Source: JAAAOZ01 sp964496595 (lineage in GTDB: Bacteria; Chloroflexota; Anaerolineae; B4-G1; SLSP01). Taken from it: a stretch of 19,418 nucleotides of DNA. The position numbers and the translations under genes are program-made. The notes beneath the pieces were generated by a model. It searched no databases. It was not told the origin of the DNA and worked only from the letters and a program-made list of their open reading frames with translations. Below are positions 6,769-14,823 of this stretch, one piece after another (position 1 is the stretch's first letter; each line of letters starts with the position of its first letter). The DNA is taken from positions 1-19,418 of the forward strand of contig CAZCAI010000093.1 of NCBI GenBank assembly GCA_964496595.1, in the 5' to 3' direction.

Positions 6769-7296
6769 ATGAAATCTAAAAAAGAAAGAGTCCCCAAAAA
6801 ACTGCAACCGCGCTATGAAAAGATCATCGCGCTCCTCGACGAGATCTGTGACGCACACCTCAATGAGGAATACGCGCAGTTGGCCCGGCGTCTCGCGGCC
6901 AGGCTCAGCCGCAAGCGTCCTTCGCCGCTGGAAAGCAGCACGGTGAGCACGTGGGCCGGCGCGATCCTCTACACCCTGGGCCGGGTCAATTTTCTCTTTG
7001 ATAAAAGCCAATCGCCCCATCTCAGCGCCGATGTTCTGGCGGATGCCGTGGGGCGCAGCAAGAGCACCTTGAGCAACAAAGCGCGCGACATCGAGCGGAT
7101 GCTCAATATCAGGGTGATGGATCCCGAATGGACGCTGTCGAGCCGGATGGACAGCAATCCGATGGCGTGGCTTATCTCTGTGGATGGCTTGATCTTAGAC
7201 GCGCGTCATCTGCCGCGCCATATCCAGGAGGCCGCCTACGAGAAGGGTCTGATCCCCTACATCCCTGGCGAACCTGGAGACGAGGAGTCCAAATAG
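6769..7296 (+). CDS. DUF6398-family protein
   Basis: A protein of 175 residues. The pattern CDAHLNEEYAQLARRLAARL, then RKRPSPL, GRVNFLFDKS, MDPEW and DARHLPR matches what I recall of the DUF6398 family, whose function is unknown. Residues ~86-112 (SADVLADAVGRSKSTLSNKA) resemble a helix-turn-helix, and the helical core is loosely reminiscent of TFIIB/cyclin-like repeats, so nucleic-acid binding is possible (inference). There is a very strong ribosome site, AAGGAGG. Its TAG is immediately followed by the ATG of the SNF2 gene with no gap, so translation is probably coupled and the two proteins are likely to work together. A basic N-terminus (MKSKKERVPKK) fits DNA or RNA contact. Confidence 0.75.
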   Translation: MKSKKERVPKKLQPRYEKIIALLDEICDAHLNEEYAQLARRLAARLSRKRPSPLESSTVSTWAGAILYTLGRVNFLFDKSQSPHLSADVLADAVGRSKSTLSNKARDIERMLNIRVMDPEWTLSSRMDSNPMAWLISVDGLILDARHLPRHIQEAAYEKGLIPYIPGEPGDEESK

Positions 7297-10200
7297 ATGC
7301 GAGCCGAGCGCGCTGAGCTACGCTATATCCTGCACGGGACGTGGACGGCGGGTGCGTTCCATCTCTGGGCGGAGACGGCGGATGCCGCGCCGCGCCGGCC
7401 CGGACGCCAGCCCAAGATCCCCTATCACCCGCACGCCGCGCCCGACGCGACGTTGCTGGCGATCTTGGGCGCGTGGGCGCCGGAGGCCGTACCCGTTGAT
7501 CCCGAGCAGCGCGTGTGGGTGCTGCCCACCGCCGACGAGCCGTTGCTGCCGCCGTGGTTGGCGCCCGCGCTGGACGCGCCCGAATCCCCGCCGATGTTGG
7601 CCCCGTGGCGCGTGCCCACCCTGCCGCTGGACGCGCTCACCGCGTTAGATCTGCTGGTGGCGATTCCCCCGCGCGACCGCCGCTGGGGCAGCGATCTGCG
7701 CTATTGGAGCGCCATCGCCAAGTTGGGGCTGGAGGTGCTGGCCCGCCAGTATTACTTCCCGATGCTCAGCGAGGATGAGGGCGTCTATCGCGCCCGCTGG
7801 CAGCCGCTCTTCGACCGGCCCCGCGACCGCGCGCGCCTCCGCGCGCTGGCCGAAGCGATGCCCGCCGTCTGTCGCGCCGCCTTCCCGCTCGATGCCGACT
7901 CCACTCCCGACCAGGCCGCCAATCCGCCGGATCTGTTGGAGAGTTTCCTCAATCGACTGGTGGATCGCGCGGTCCGCGATTGGGGCCGAGATCGATTGGA
8001 TGGCCGGCGCAAGCCGCCGGAAGGCATCGCCGGGGCGTGGTGGGAGGCGCTCTGGGCCGAGGACGACGTCATCCAGGCGCCGGTCAAGCAACGGCGCGAT
8101 CTGAGCGCGCTCCACGATGTGTGGCAGGAGTGGTTCGGGCAACTGCGCGGCGCCGCCGAAGCGCCGTTCCGCCTCTGCTTCCGCCTGGAGCCGCCCGATG
8201 TCGATGAGGAGACCGGGCGCGTGCGGCGCTCCGAATGGATCCTGCGTTATTTGTTGCAAGCAAACGACGATCCCAGCCTGCTGGTTACATTGGACAAGGT
8301 CTGGCACGCGCGCGGCGGCGCCTTGGATTACCTCAACTATCGCTTCGAGGGCGCGCAGGAGCACGTGCTGGCCGGATTGGGCGCGGCGGCCCGGCTCTTC
8401 CCGCCGATCATGCAGAGCTTGCGCACCGCGCGTCCTCAGACCTGCGCCCTCACCGTCGATCAGGCCTTCGATTTCCTGCGCGAGGTCGGCCCGTTGCTGG
8501 AAAGCAGCGGCTTCGGCGTCCTGGTGCCGCCCTGGTGGGAGAAGCCGGGCGCGCGGCTGGGCGTGCGCGCCAAAGCCAGCCTCAAATCCGAGCCGAATAT
8601 CATCGGGAAGGGCATCCTCAGCCTCAATTCGCTGGTGAGCTTTGATTGGGAGCTGGCCCTGGGCGGCGAACCGCTCTCCCGCGAGGAATTCGAGCGGCTG
8701 GTGGCGTTGAAGCAGCCGCTGATTCGCGTGCGCGGCCAGTGGGTGTTGCTCCAACCGGAGGAGATCGAGGCCGCGATTGACTTCTGGAAGAAGCAGCGGG
8801 CGCGGGAGATGGAACTCCGTGAGGCGCTGAACTTGGCGCTCGAAGCCACCGACGAGGTGGGCGGGCTGCCGGTCGCCGGCGTGGAGGTCTCCGGCGCTTT
8901 AGAAGAGTTGGTGCAGCAGATGCGGGCCGGCCAACATCAGCAGATGGAGGAGATCGATCCGCCGGAGACCTTTGAAGGGGAGTTGCGCCCCTATCAGCAG
9001 CGGGGCGCCTCGTGGCTGGCCTTTATGCGTCGCTGGGGATTGGGCGCTTGTCTGGCCGATGACATGGGCCTGGGCAAGACGATTCAGGCCATCGCGCTGT
9101 TGCTCCACGAGCGCGAGCAATCCGAGCGCGACGAGAAGCTGCCGCCCGCGTTGGTCGTCTGCCCCACCTCGGTGATGACCAATTGGCGGCGGGAGATCAA
9201 TCGCTTCGCGCCGGAGCTGCGCGTCTTGGTCCAGCACGGCGGGGATCGCGCGCAGGGCGAGGCGTTCGTCAACGAGGTCGCGCCGCGCTATGATGTGGTG
9301 CTCACAAGCTACGGCACGATGCGCCGCGACGTGGATTTCCTGAAGTGCGTCCACTGGAGCGATGTCATCCTTGACGAGGCTCAGAACATCAAGAATCCCC
9401 ACGCCAAGCAGACCCAGGCGGCTCGCCGCTTGGAGGCGTCCAATCGGATGGCGCTCACCGGGACGCCGGTTGAAAATCGGCTCGCCGAACTGTGGTCGAT
9501 TATGCAATTCCTCAATCCGGGCTTTTTGGGATCGCAGAAGGGCTTTCGGGAGTCCTTTGCCCTGCCCATCGAGCGCTATCAAGACCCCGACGCGACGCGG
9601 CGGCTGCGCAATTTGGTCGATCCCTTCATCCTGCGTCGCCTCAAGAGCGATCCGACCATCATCCAGGATCTGCCGGAGAAGCTGGAGATGAAGATCACCT
9701 GCACCTTGACGGAGGAGCAGGCGACGCTCTATCAGGCGGTGGTGGCGGAGTCGCTGGAGCGCGTGGAGGAGGCAGAGGAGGCGGGCGAATCGAAGTTCTC
9801 GCGGCAGGGGGCGGTATTGCGCGCGCTATTGCGTCTGAAGCAGATTTGCAATCATCCGGCGCAATTTTTGAGCGATGGCTCGCCGCTGCCGAGGCGCTCC
9901 GGCAAGTTGGAGCGCCTGACGGAGATGTTGGAGGAGGTGTTGGATGTGGAGGATCGTGCGCTGATCTTCACGCAGTTCGCCGAGATGGGGCAGATGTTGC
10001 ACGAGTATCTTCAGACGCTCTTCGGCGTGGAGGTGCTCTATCTCCACGGCGGCACGCCCGTCAAGCGGCGGGATCGCATGGTGCAGCGTTTCCAGTCCGA
10101 CGACGGGCCGCCGCTCTTTATTCTCTCCCTCAAGGCGGGCGGCACGGGCCTAAATCTTACGGCGGCCAACCACGTCTTCCACTTCGACCGCTGGTGGAAT

Positions 10201-10422
10201 CCCGCCGTGGAGGATCAGGCCACCGATCGCGCCTACCGGATCGGCCAGGAGCGCACGGTGGAGGTGCACAAGTTGCTCTGCGCCGGGACGTTAGAGGAGC
10301 GCATCGACGAGCTGATTGAGCAGAAGAAGGCGCTGGCGCAGAGCGTGGTCGGCACGGGGGAGAGCTGGCTTTCCGATTTAAGCACGGATGATCTGCGCAA
10401 TCTGATCCAATTGGAGATTTAG
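7297..10422 (+). CDS. SNF2-family DEAD/DEAH-box ATPase
   Basis: A protein of 1041 residues. An N-terminal ~500-residue region, including the SNF2-associated part typical of bacterial SWI2/SNF2 ATPases, precedes the motor. The motor begins around LRPYQQRGASWL (~565). Motif I is DDMGLGKT (~587-594). Motif II is DEAQ (693-696). Motif III is LTGTPVENR, and motif V is SLKAGGTGLNLT. Motif VI is DRAYRIGQ (~977-984). These ATPases move along duplex DNA and remodel protein-DNA or polymerase complexes. The start abuts the DUF6398 stop codon. A SWIM-domain gene follows after 54 bp, the same pairing as Bacillus subtilis ywqA-ywqB. The motor is intact; the cellular role is unknown. Confidence 0.95.
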   Translation: MRAERAELRYILHGTWTAGAFHLWAETADAAPRRPGRQPKIPYHPHAAPDATLLAILGAWAPEAVPVDPEQRVWVLPTADEPLLPPWLAPALDAPESPPMLAPWRVPTLPLDALTALDLLVAIPPRDRRWGSDLRYWSAIAKLGLEVLARQYYFPMLSEDEGVYRARWQPLFDRPRDRARLRALAEAMPAVCRAAFPLDADSTPDQAANPPDLLESFLNRLVDRAVRDWGRDRLDGRRKPPEGIAGAWWEALWAEDDVIQAPVKQRRDLSALHDVWQEWFGQLRGAAEAPFRLCFRLEPPDVDEETGRVRRSEWILRYLLQANDDPSLLVTLDKVWHARGGALDYLNYRFEGAQEHVLAGLGAAARLFPPIMQSLRTARPQTCALTVDQAFDFLREVGPLLESSGFGVLVPPWWEKPGARLGVRAKASLKSEPNIIGKGILSLNSLVSFDWELALGGEPLSREEFERLVALKQPLIRVRGQWVLLQPEEIEAAIDFWKKQRAREMELREALNLALEATDEVGGLPVAGVEVSGALEELVQQMRAGQHQQMEEIDPPETFEGELRPYQQRGASWLAFMRRWGLGACLADDMGLGKTIQAIALLLHEREQSERDEKLPPALVVCPTSVMTNWRREINRFAPELRVLVQHGGDRAQGEAFVNEVAPRYDVVLTSYGTMRRDVDFLKCVHWSDVILDEAQNIKNPHAKQTQAARRLEASNRMALTGTPVENRLAELWSIMQFLNPGFLGSQKGFRESFALPIERYQDPDATRRLRNLVDPFILRRLKSDPTIIQDLPEKLEMKITCTLTEEQATLYQAVVAESLERVEEAEEAGESKFSRQGAVLRALLRLKQICNHPAQFLSDGSPLPRRSGKLERLTEMLEEVLDVEDRALIFTQFAEMGQMLHEYLQTLFGVEVLYLHGGTPVKRRDRMVQRFQSDDGPPLFILSLKAGGTGLNLTAANHVFHFDRWWNPAVEDQATDRAYRIGQERTVEVHKLLCAGTLEERIDELIEQKKALAQSVVGTGESWLSDLSTDDLRNLIQLEI

Positions 10423-10431
10423 TCAGGCGTG

Positions 10432-10452
10432 GGTTGGGATGGTATCCCGACC
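10432..10452 (+). other. Intercistronic hairpin between SNF2 and SWIM genes
   Basis: GGTTGGGAT (10432-10440) pairs with ATCCCGACC (10444-10452) over 9 bp, including one G-T wobble, around a 3-nt loop. It lies just after the SNF2 stop codon and before the SWIM ribosome site GGGGAGGA (10463-10470). No T run follows, so it is more likely an mRNA-stability or expression-tuning element than a terminator. Confidence 0.5.
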
Positions 10453-10476
10453 GCCATTTGTAGGGGAGGAAACGAT

Positions 10477-11343
10477 ATGCCATATTGGGCAAGTTACGAA
10501 CGCACGCGACCGTTGCCCGCCGATGGGATCAAGGCGAAGAGTCGGCGGGGAAAATTCACCGCATCGTGGTGGGGCAATCGGTGGATCAGCGCGCTGAAGC
10601 CGTTGATGGATTCGGGGCGGTTGAATCGCGGGCGCAGCTATGCGCGGCGCGGCCAGGTGCTGAACATCGATCTGCGGCCGGGCAAGATCACGGCGCGCGT
10701 GCAGGGATCGCGCCGCTCGCCCTATCGCGTCAACATCGAGTTGCGCCCGCTCACCGACGCGCAGTGGGATCGCGTGTTGGATGCGCTGGCGGAACAGGCG
10801 CTCTTCGCCGCGCAACTGCTCAACGAGGAGATGCCCGACGAGATCGAGCAGGTCTTCGAGGCGGTGAAAGTACCGCTCTTCCCCACCTCACGCAACGATT
10901 TGGCGACTAATTGCTCTTGCCCCGATTGGGCCAATCCCTGCAAGCACATCGCGGCGGTCTACTACCTGCTGGGCGAGCGCTTTGACGAGGACCCTTTCCT
11001 GCTCTTCGAGTTGCGCGGGCGCGATAAAGCGGCGCTCATCGCGGGCTTACGCGAGCGGCGGGCGGTGGGATTGCCGGAGCTAGAAACGTCTCGCTATATT
11101 TCAGAACCGATCACCGTGGATGTGCCGCCCCTCGTCGAGTGCGTGGAAGATTACTGGCGCTCTCGTGCTCCGCTGGCAGAGATCGCGATTCGGATCGCCG
11201 AGCCGGAGGTGGATCTGCCCCTGCTCAAGCGCGCCGGCCTTCCCGACTTCGTCGATCCGCGCAATTTCCGCATCCAGTTAGAGCGCACGAGCGAAGCGAT
11301 CACCGCGCAGGCTTTGGCGTTAGCCTTCGCGGAACGGCAGTAG
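10477..11343 (+). CDS. SWIM zinc-finger protein
   Basis: A protein of 288 residues. A SWIM motif is complete: Cys146-x-Cys148-x6-Cys155-x-His157 (CSCPDWANPCKH), followed by the usual hydrophobic helix IAAVYYLL. The N-terminal region (ASWWGNRW and SYARRGQV) is the conserved part that precedes SWIM in bacterial partners of SNF2 ATPases. SWIM domains bind DNA or protein, so this is likely the targeting or adaptor partner of the upstream ATPase. The ATG is chosen because GGGGAGGA lies 6 nt upstream; the longer frame from 10429 overlaps the hairpin and lacks a ribosome site. It is the last gene of the plus-strand run. Confidence 0.92.
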   Translation: MPYWASYERTRPLPADGIKAKSRRGKFTASWWGNRWISALKPLMDSGRLNRGRSYARRGQVLNIDLRPGKITARVQGSRRSPYRVNIELRPLTDAQWDRVLDALAEQALFAAQLLNEEMPDEIEQVFEAVKVPLFPTSRNDLATNCSCPDWANPCKHIAAVYYLLGERFDEDPFLLFELRGRDKAALIAGLRERRAVGLPELETSRYISEPITVDVPPLVECVEDYWRSRAPLAEIAIRIAEPEVDLPLLKRAGLPDFVDPRNFRIQLERTSEAITAQALALAFAERQ

Positions 11344-11416
11344 CTTGGCGGCGGAGTAGCTCAGCGGCGGAACAAAAGCGTAATGACATATTATTTTTGT
11401 CCATTTCCCCAAGCTA
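11341..11416. repeat. 76-bp segment with 8-bp inverted repeat ends and a tRNA-like 5' motif
   Basis: TAGCTTGG (11341-11348) is the exact reverse complement of 11409-11416. Inside, 11350-11374 reads like the 5' end of a tRNA (GGCGGAG, then TAGCTCAGCGG), but no anticodon arm, T arm or matching 3' acceptor strand follows. The left arm overlaps the SWIM gene's stop codon. It may be a tRNA relic, a weak terminator or chance. Confidence 0.3.
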
Positions 11417-11425
11417 GATTATACT
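11397..11425 (+). promoter_or_regulatory. Promoter for the alpha-galactosidase gene
   Basis: TTGTCC (11397-11402) and TATACT (11420-11425) are separated by exactly 17 bp, with predicted start near 11432. This leaves a ~94-nt leader that contains the CCAACCT repeats and a purine-rich AAGGAAGG (11504-11511). Confidence 0.6.
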
Positions 11426-11460
11426 GAAATCTATAAACCCCGCACCCTCTCCCTTTTCAT

Positions 11461-11484
11461 CCAACCTCCAACCTCCAACCTCCA
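11461..11484. repeat. Heptanucleotide tandem repeat (CCAACCT)
   Basis: Three perfect copies of the 7-mer CCAACCT plus a partial fourth copy (CCA), located in the leader of the alpha-galactosidase gene. The minus strand reads GGAGGTTGGAGG, so it could be a slippage-prone tract. Confidence 0.9.
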
Positions 11485-11525
11485 GACAAATCACCAGACC
11501 AAAAAGGAAGGAAGCGCGAAGCCTC

Positions 11526-13865
11526 ATGGCATTACTTTTACACTCTCCCTCGTTTGAGCTGTCGTGGAATGAACGTCGGAATACTTTTCGTTTGCAAAGC
11601 CCCGGACGCGCGTTGGAAGGGGCGGTGGGCGTGGAGGTGGTGCGTGAGCATCGTCCCCTCACGGTGATGTGCGGCGCTCTTGACCAGGGCCAGGTCGAGA
11701 CGCGCACGGTCGAGGATGCGCAGGGCAAGGCCCAGGAGATGATGCTTCGCAGCCAGAGTGAGCACGACCTCGAGACATCCCTCAGCATTCGCCTCTACCC
11801 CACGCGCCCTTTCGTGTTCTTTCGCGTTCGTGTGACCAACATCGGCGCCGAGCCGGTGCACGTGCGACGCTTCTTTTTCCGCTCCGCGCCGGATGGCATC
11901 GAGATGATGGCGGAGCCGACCGGCTTCTACTACAACGGTTGGCAATCGTGGTCGCCCGCCGGTTTCTATCCCCTTTCACTGCGTAGTTTCACCCTTTCCC
12001 CCGTGATGAAATATTTTCAGGGGGCGATGCTCCGCAATCCCCGCACGCCGTGGGGCGGTAAGATGGGGCGTTTCTGGAGTGAGACCGTGGGCGCTGTCGT
12101 CACCTCGCGCGAGGCGTTGGTGCTGGGCGGCGCCTCGCTGGCCGATCAATTTGTGCAGGTGGTCGCCGATGTGCGCGCCGGCCACGAGACGCTGATCGTC
12201 CAATCCCAGGCCGATGACGTCCCCCTGGAGCCTGGCGAGACGCTCGCTTCCGAGTGGTTCTACGTGGAGTGGGTTGCGCTGCCCAACGTCGATCCGTTTG
12301 CGCAGTACGCGGCCGCCATCGCCCGGCAAATGAATGTGCCGAAGCCGCGGCCCGCGCCGACGGGCTGGTGCTCGTGGTACATCTATTGGGCCGCTGTCTC
12401 TGAGGTGGATTTGATGGAGAATCTGGCGGCGGCGGCGCTGCTGGCCGATGAATTGCCGTTGGAGGTCATCCAATTGGATGAGGGCTATCAGGCCGCGTGG
12501 GGCGATTGGACGGAGCGTAACGAGCGTTTCCCCCATGGCTTCAAATGGCAGGCCGACCGCATTCGCGGATCGGGCTTCACGCCGGGGCTATGGCTCGGCC
12601 CGCTGACGGCGCATCCTAAATCGAAGTTGGCGCAGGAGCATCCCGATTGGCTGCTGCGCAACGCCAAAGGCAAGCCCATCTCCGCCGGATATATCCTCAA
12701 ATTCCACAGTCGCGCCCTGGATCCGACCCATCCTGGCGTGCAGGACTATCTCCGCGAGTTGATCGGGCGGGCGGTGCATGAGTGGGGCTATCCTTATTTG
12801 AAACTGGACTTTCTCTACGCCGGCGCGCTGGCCGGTCAGCGCCATAATCCCCGGCGGACGCGGGCGCAAGCGCTGCGCGGGGCGTTGCGCATCATCCGCG
12901 AGGCAGCCGGCGATGAGACTTATCTGGTGGGCTGTGGGTTGCCGTTGGGGCCGGCGGTGGGGATGGTCGATGCAATGCGCATCGGCCCGGACACAGCGGC
13001 GGAATGGGGGCCGCAGTTGTACCGATTGCGGCGCTTCTTTCGGGGTAACCCCTCGCTACCGAGTTTGCGTAACAGCCTGCGTAACGTAGCCACCCGCGCC
13101 TGGATGCACGACCGCTGGTGGATCAACGACCCCGACACGCTGATGGTGCGCGATACGCAGACGCGCTTGACGCCTGCTGAGGTGCGCTCGCAGGTGACGT
13201 TGTTAGGGTTGACCGGCGGGCTTTATCTGCTCTCCGATAATCTATCCGAGTTATCGCCAGAACGCCGCGCGATGGCGGCGGCATTACTGCCGTCATTGTT
13301 GGAGGGCGGCGATGTATTGGATCTCTTCACGCGCCAGATGCCGGAGACCGTCGTCGCGCCGGTGGCGCGCGCCTGGGGCCGCTGGCGATTGGTCGGTCTC
13401 TTCAACTGGCGCGATAAGCCGGTCGAGAAGCTGTTGCCGGAGAATTTGCCGTTGGATCAGCGCCAGGCTTACCATCTGGTCAATTTTTGGCCGCGAAGCT
13501 ACGAGCGGATTGGGGAAGGTTCTCATCCGCCGGTGTTCCGACTGGCTCCCCACGATTGTGTGCTGTTGGGCATCCGCAAGGTGCTCTCCGAGCCGCACCT
13601 GGTCGCGACAACCTTCCACATCTCCCAGGGCGGCGAAGTCACCGAGTGGGCGGTGGCGGAAAATCTCCTCACGATGACCATTGACATCGGGCGCTTGGCG
13701 CGGGGCGAGGTGTGGCTCGCGTTGCCCTCGCGCCCTCAGGCGATCTTCTTGAACGATGAGCCGCTCCCGGTGGATAAGGATAAGACAGTGCGGGGCGTGG
13801 CGCCCGGCGTCTGGGCCATCACCCTGCACATCAACCAGACGGGAACGCTGCAAGTGACGTGGTGA
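11526..13865 (+). CDS. GH36 alpha-galactosidase
   Basis: A protein of 779 residues, close to the usual ~700-750 for GH36. An N-terminal beta-sandwich (~1-270) precedes the (beta/alpha)8 catalytic domain, which begins near GWCSWYIYW (~279). Substrate-pocket sequence IQLDEGYQ follows. The nucleophile Asp428 sits in YLKLDFLY and the acid/base Asp489 in RIGPDTA. A C-terminal beta domain (~640-779) completes it. The enzyme removes terminal alpha-galactosyl residues from melibiose- or raffinose-type sugars. There is no signal peptide, so it is probably cytoplasmic. AAGGAAGG lies ~14 nt before the ATG, a rather long spacing. No sugar transporter or regulator is adjacent. A related GH36 specificity such as alpha-N-acetylgalactosaminidase cannot be excluded. 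Confidence 0.93.
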   Translation: MALLLHSPSFELSWNERRNTFRLQSPGRALEGAVGVEVVREHRPLTVMCGALDQGQVETRTVEDAQGKAQEMMLRSQSEHDLETSLSIRLYPTRPFVFFRVRVTNIGAEPVHVRRFFFRSAPDGIEMMAEPTGFYYNGWQSWSPAGFYPLSLRSFTLSPVMKYFQGAMLRNPRTPWGGKMGRFWSETVGAVVTSREALVLGGASLADQFVQVVADVRAGHETLIVQSQADDVPLEPGETLASEWFYVEWVALPNVDPFAQYAAAIARQMNVPKPRPAPTGWCSWYIYWAAVSEVDLMENLAAAALLADELPLEVIQLDEGYQAAWGDWTERNERFPHGFKWQADRIRGSGFTPGLWLGPLTAHPKSKLAQEHPDWLLRNAKGKPISAGYILKFHSRALDPTHPGVQDYLRELIGRAVHEWGYPYLKLDFLYAGALAGQRHNPRRTRAQALRGALRIIREAAGDETYLVGCGLPLGPAVGMVDAMRIGPDTAAEWGPQLYRLRRFFRGNPSLPSLRNSLRNVATRAWMHDRWWINDPDTLMVRDTQTRLTPAEVRSQVTLLGLTGGLYLLSDNLSELSPERRAMAAALLPSLLEGGDVLDLFTRQMPETVVAPVARAWGRWRLVGLFNWRDKPVEKLLPENLPLDQRQAYHLVNFWPRSYERIGEGSHPPVFRLAPHDCVLLGIRKVLSEPHLVATTFHISQGGEVTEWAVAENLLTMTIDIGRLARGEVWLALPSRPQAIFLNDEPLPVDKDKTVRGVAPGVWAITLHINQTGTLQVTW

Positions 13866-13877
13866 TTTCCCGGAAAT

Positions 13878-13970
13878 CTTGCGAAGGTTACATGAGGACG
13901 TCTATGTCTGAGGTTCAATGCTCAGCACAAGATTACTTGGCTTGAGGGGTTTCTGACTAACCTTCGCAAG
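13878..13970. repeat. 13-bp perfect inverted repeat at the convergent gene junction
   Basis: CTTGCGAAGGTTA (13878-13890) and its exact complement (13958-13970) flank 67 bp. The right arm forms the last codons (Pro-Cys-Glu-Gly) and stop of the ATPase gene on the minus strand. Each arm is itself nearly palindromic (CCTT...AAGG). No T tracts or target duplication are visible. It is either a long-loop bidirectional terminator or a degenerate MITE-like repeat. Confidence 0.6.
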
Positions 13971-14823
13971 GGTCAGTTGGCAAGTAACACTGCGGCGCAT
14001 CCTCGTTGCCCCGGCAGAGCGTCTCCCGCAGGCGAATGGCGACGCGCTGAAGCTCCGGCGTCATCAGCAGTGCGGAGGAGCGCGGGCGCGGCAGCTCGAT
14101 GGGCACGATATCAACCACGCGCCCGGGCTGCGAACTGAGCACGACTACGCGGTCGGAGAGCAACGCGGCCTCCTCGACGCTGTGGGTCACCATCAGCACC
14201 GTGCGCTGATCGCGCTGCCAGATGTTGAGCAACTCCGCTGCCATCCGCTCGCGCGTGAGCGCGTCCAACGAGCCGAACGGCTCATCCAGCAGCAGCACCT
14301 CCGGATTCTGCGCCAGCGCCCGCGCGATGGCCGTCCGCTGCGCCATCCCCCCGGAGAGGTGGGTGGGATAGGCCGCTGCGGCGCCATCTAAGCCCACCAG
14401 CTGCAGTAGATTGTCCGTGCGGGCGCGTTTCTCCTCGGCGGATAGCGCCTCCATCTCCAGCGGAAGCGCCACATTCTCCGCCACGGTGCGCCATGGCAGC
14501 AGCGTCGGCTGCTGAAAGACCAATCCGATGCGATGGTTGGGCGTGCGTTGCGGCTTTCCCTCCAGCCAGACCTCCCCCTGAGTAGGCGGCAGCAGCCCCG
14601 CGACAATGCGCAGCAGCGTCGATTTCCCGCAGCCCGACGGCCCGATCAGGCAGAGGAATTCCCCGCGCTTTACCTCGAACGAGATGTCCTCCAGGGCGAT
14701 CAGGTGCTCTTTCGGCCCTGGGAAGCTGGCGCTGATGTGCTCCAGGCTCAGGAAGGGCGCGGAGGGCGTTGGTTGATTCACGTCAGTCCGATGCAGGGAC
14801 AAAGGCGTTGGTGAACAGCTCAT
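13957..14823 (-). CDS. ABC transporter ATPase of the riboflavin-type import operon
   Basis: A protein of 288 residues, NitT/TauT (SsuB-like) class. Walker A is GPSGCGKST (61-69), the Q-loop is FQQPTLLPW, and the signature is LSGGM (156-160). Walker B is LLLDEP with Asp180-Glu181, and the switch histidine is His214 (MVTHS). It should hydrolyse ATP to drive import with the adjacent permease and binding protein. The ATG at 14823 overlaps the binding-protein gene by 41 bp and lacks a clear ribosome site. A GTG at 14781, just after the upstream TGA, would give 274 residues and begin nearer the conserved domain; either start implies coupling to the upstream gene. The C-terminal codons lie in an inverted repeat shared with the convergent gene's 3' flank. 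Confidence 0.93.
   Translation of the reverse strand: MSCSPTPLSLHRTDVNQPTPSAPFLSLEHISASFPGPKEHLIALEDISFEVKRGEFLCLIGPSGCGKSTLLRIVAGLLPPTQGEVWLEGKPQRTPNHRIGLVFQQPTLLPWRTVAENVALPLEMEALSAEEKRARTDNLLQLVGLDGAAAAYPTHLSGGMAQRTAIARALAQNPEVLLLDEPFGSLDALTRERMAAELLNIWQRDQRTVLMVTHSVEEAALLSDRVVVLSSQPGRVVDIVPIELPRPRSSALLMTPELQRVAIRLRETLCRGNEDAPQCYLPTDPCEG

Noticed and set aside
7645..8754. 369-codon minus-strand frame inside the SNF2 gene
   Set aside because: It is antisense to the conserved sense gene and its composition is the mirror of GC-rich third positions; no family features.
11350..11420. A complete tRNA gene
   Set aside because: Only the 5' acceptor/D-arm consensus is present; no anticodon stem, T arm or complementary 3' acceptor follows.
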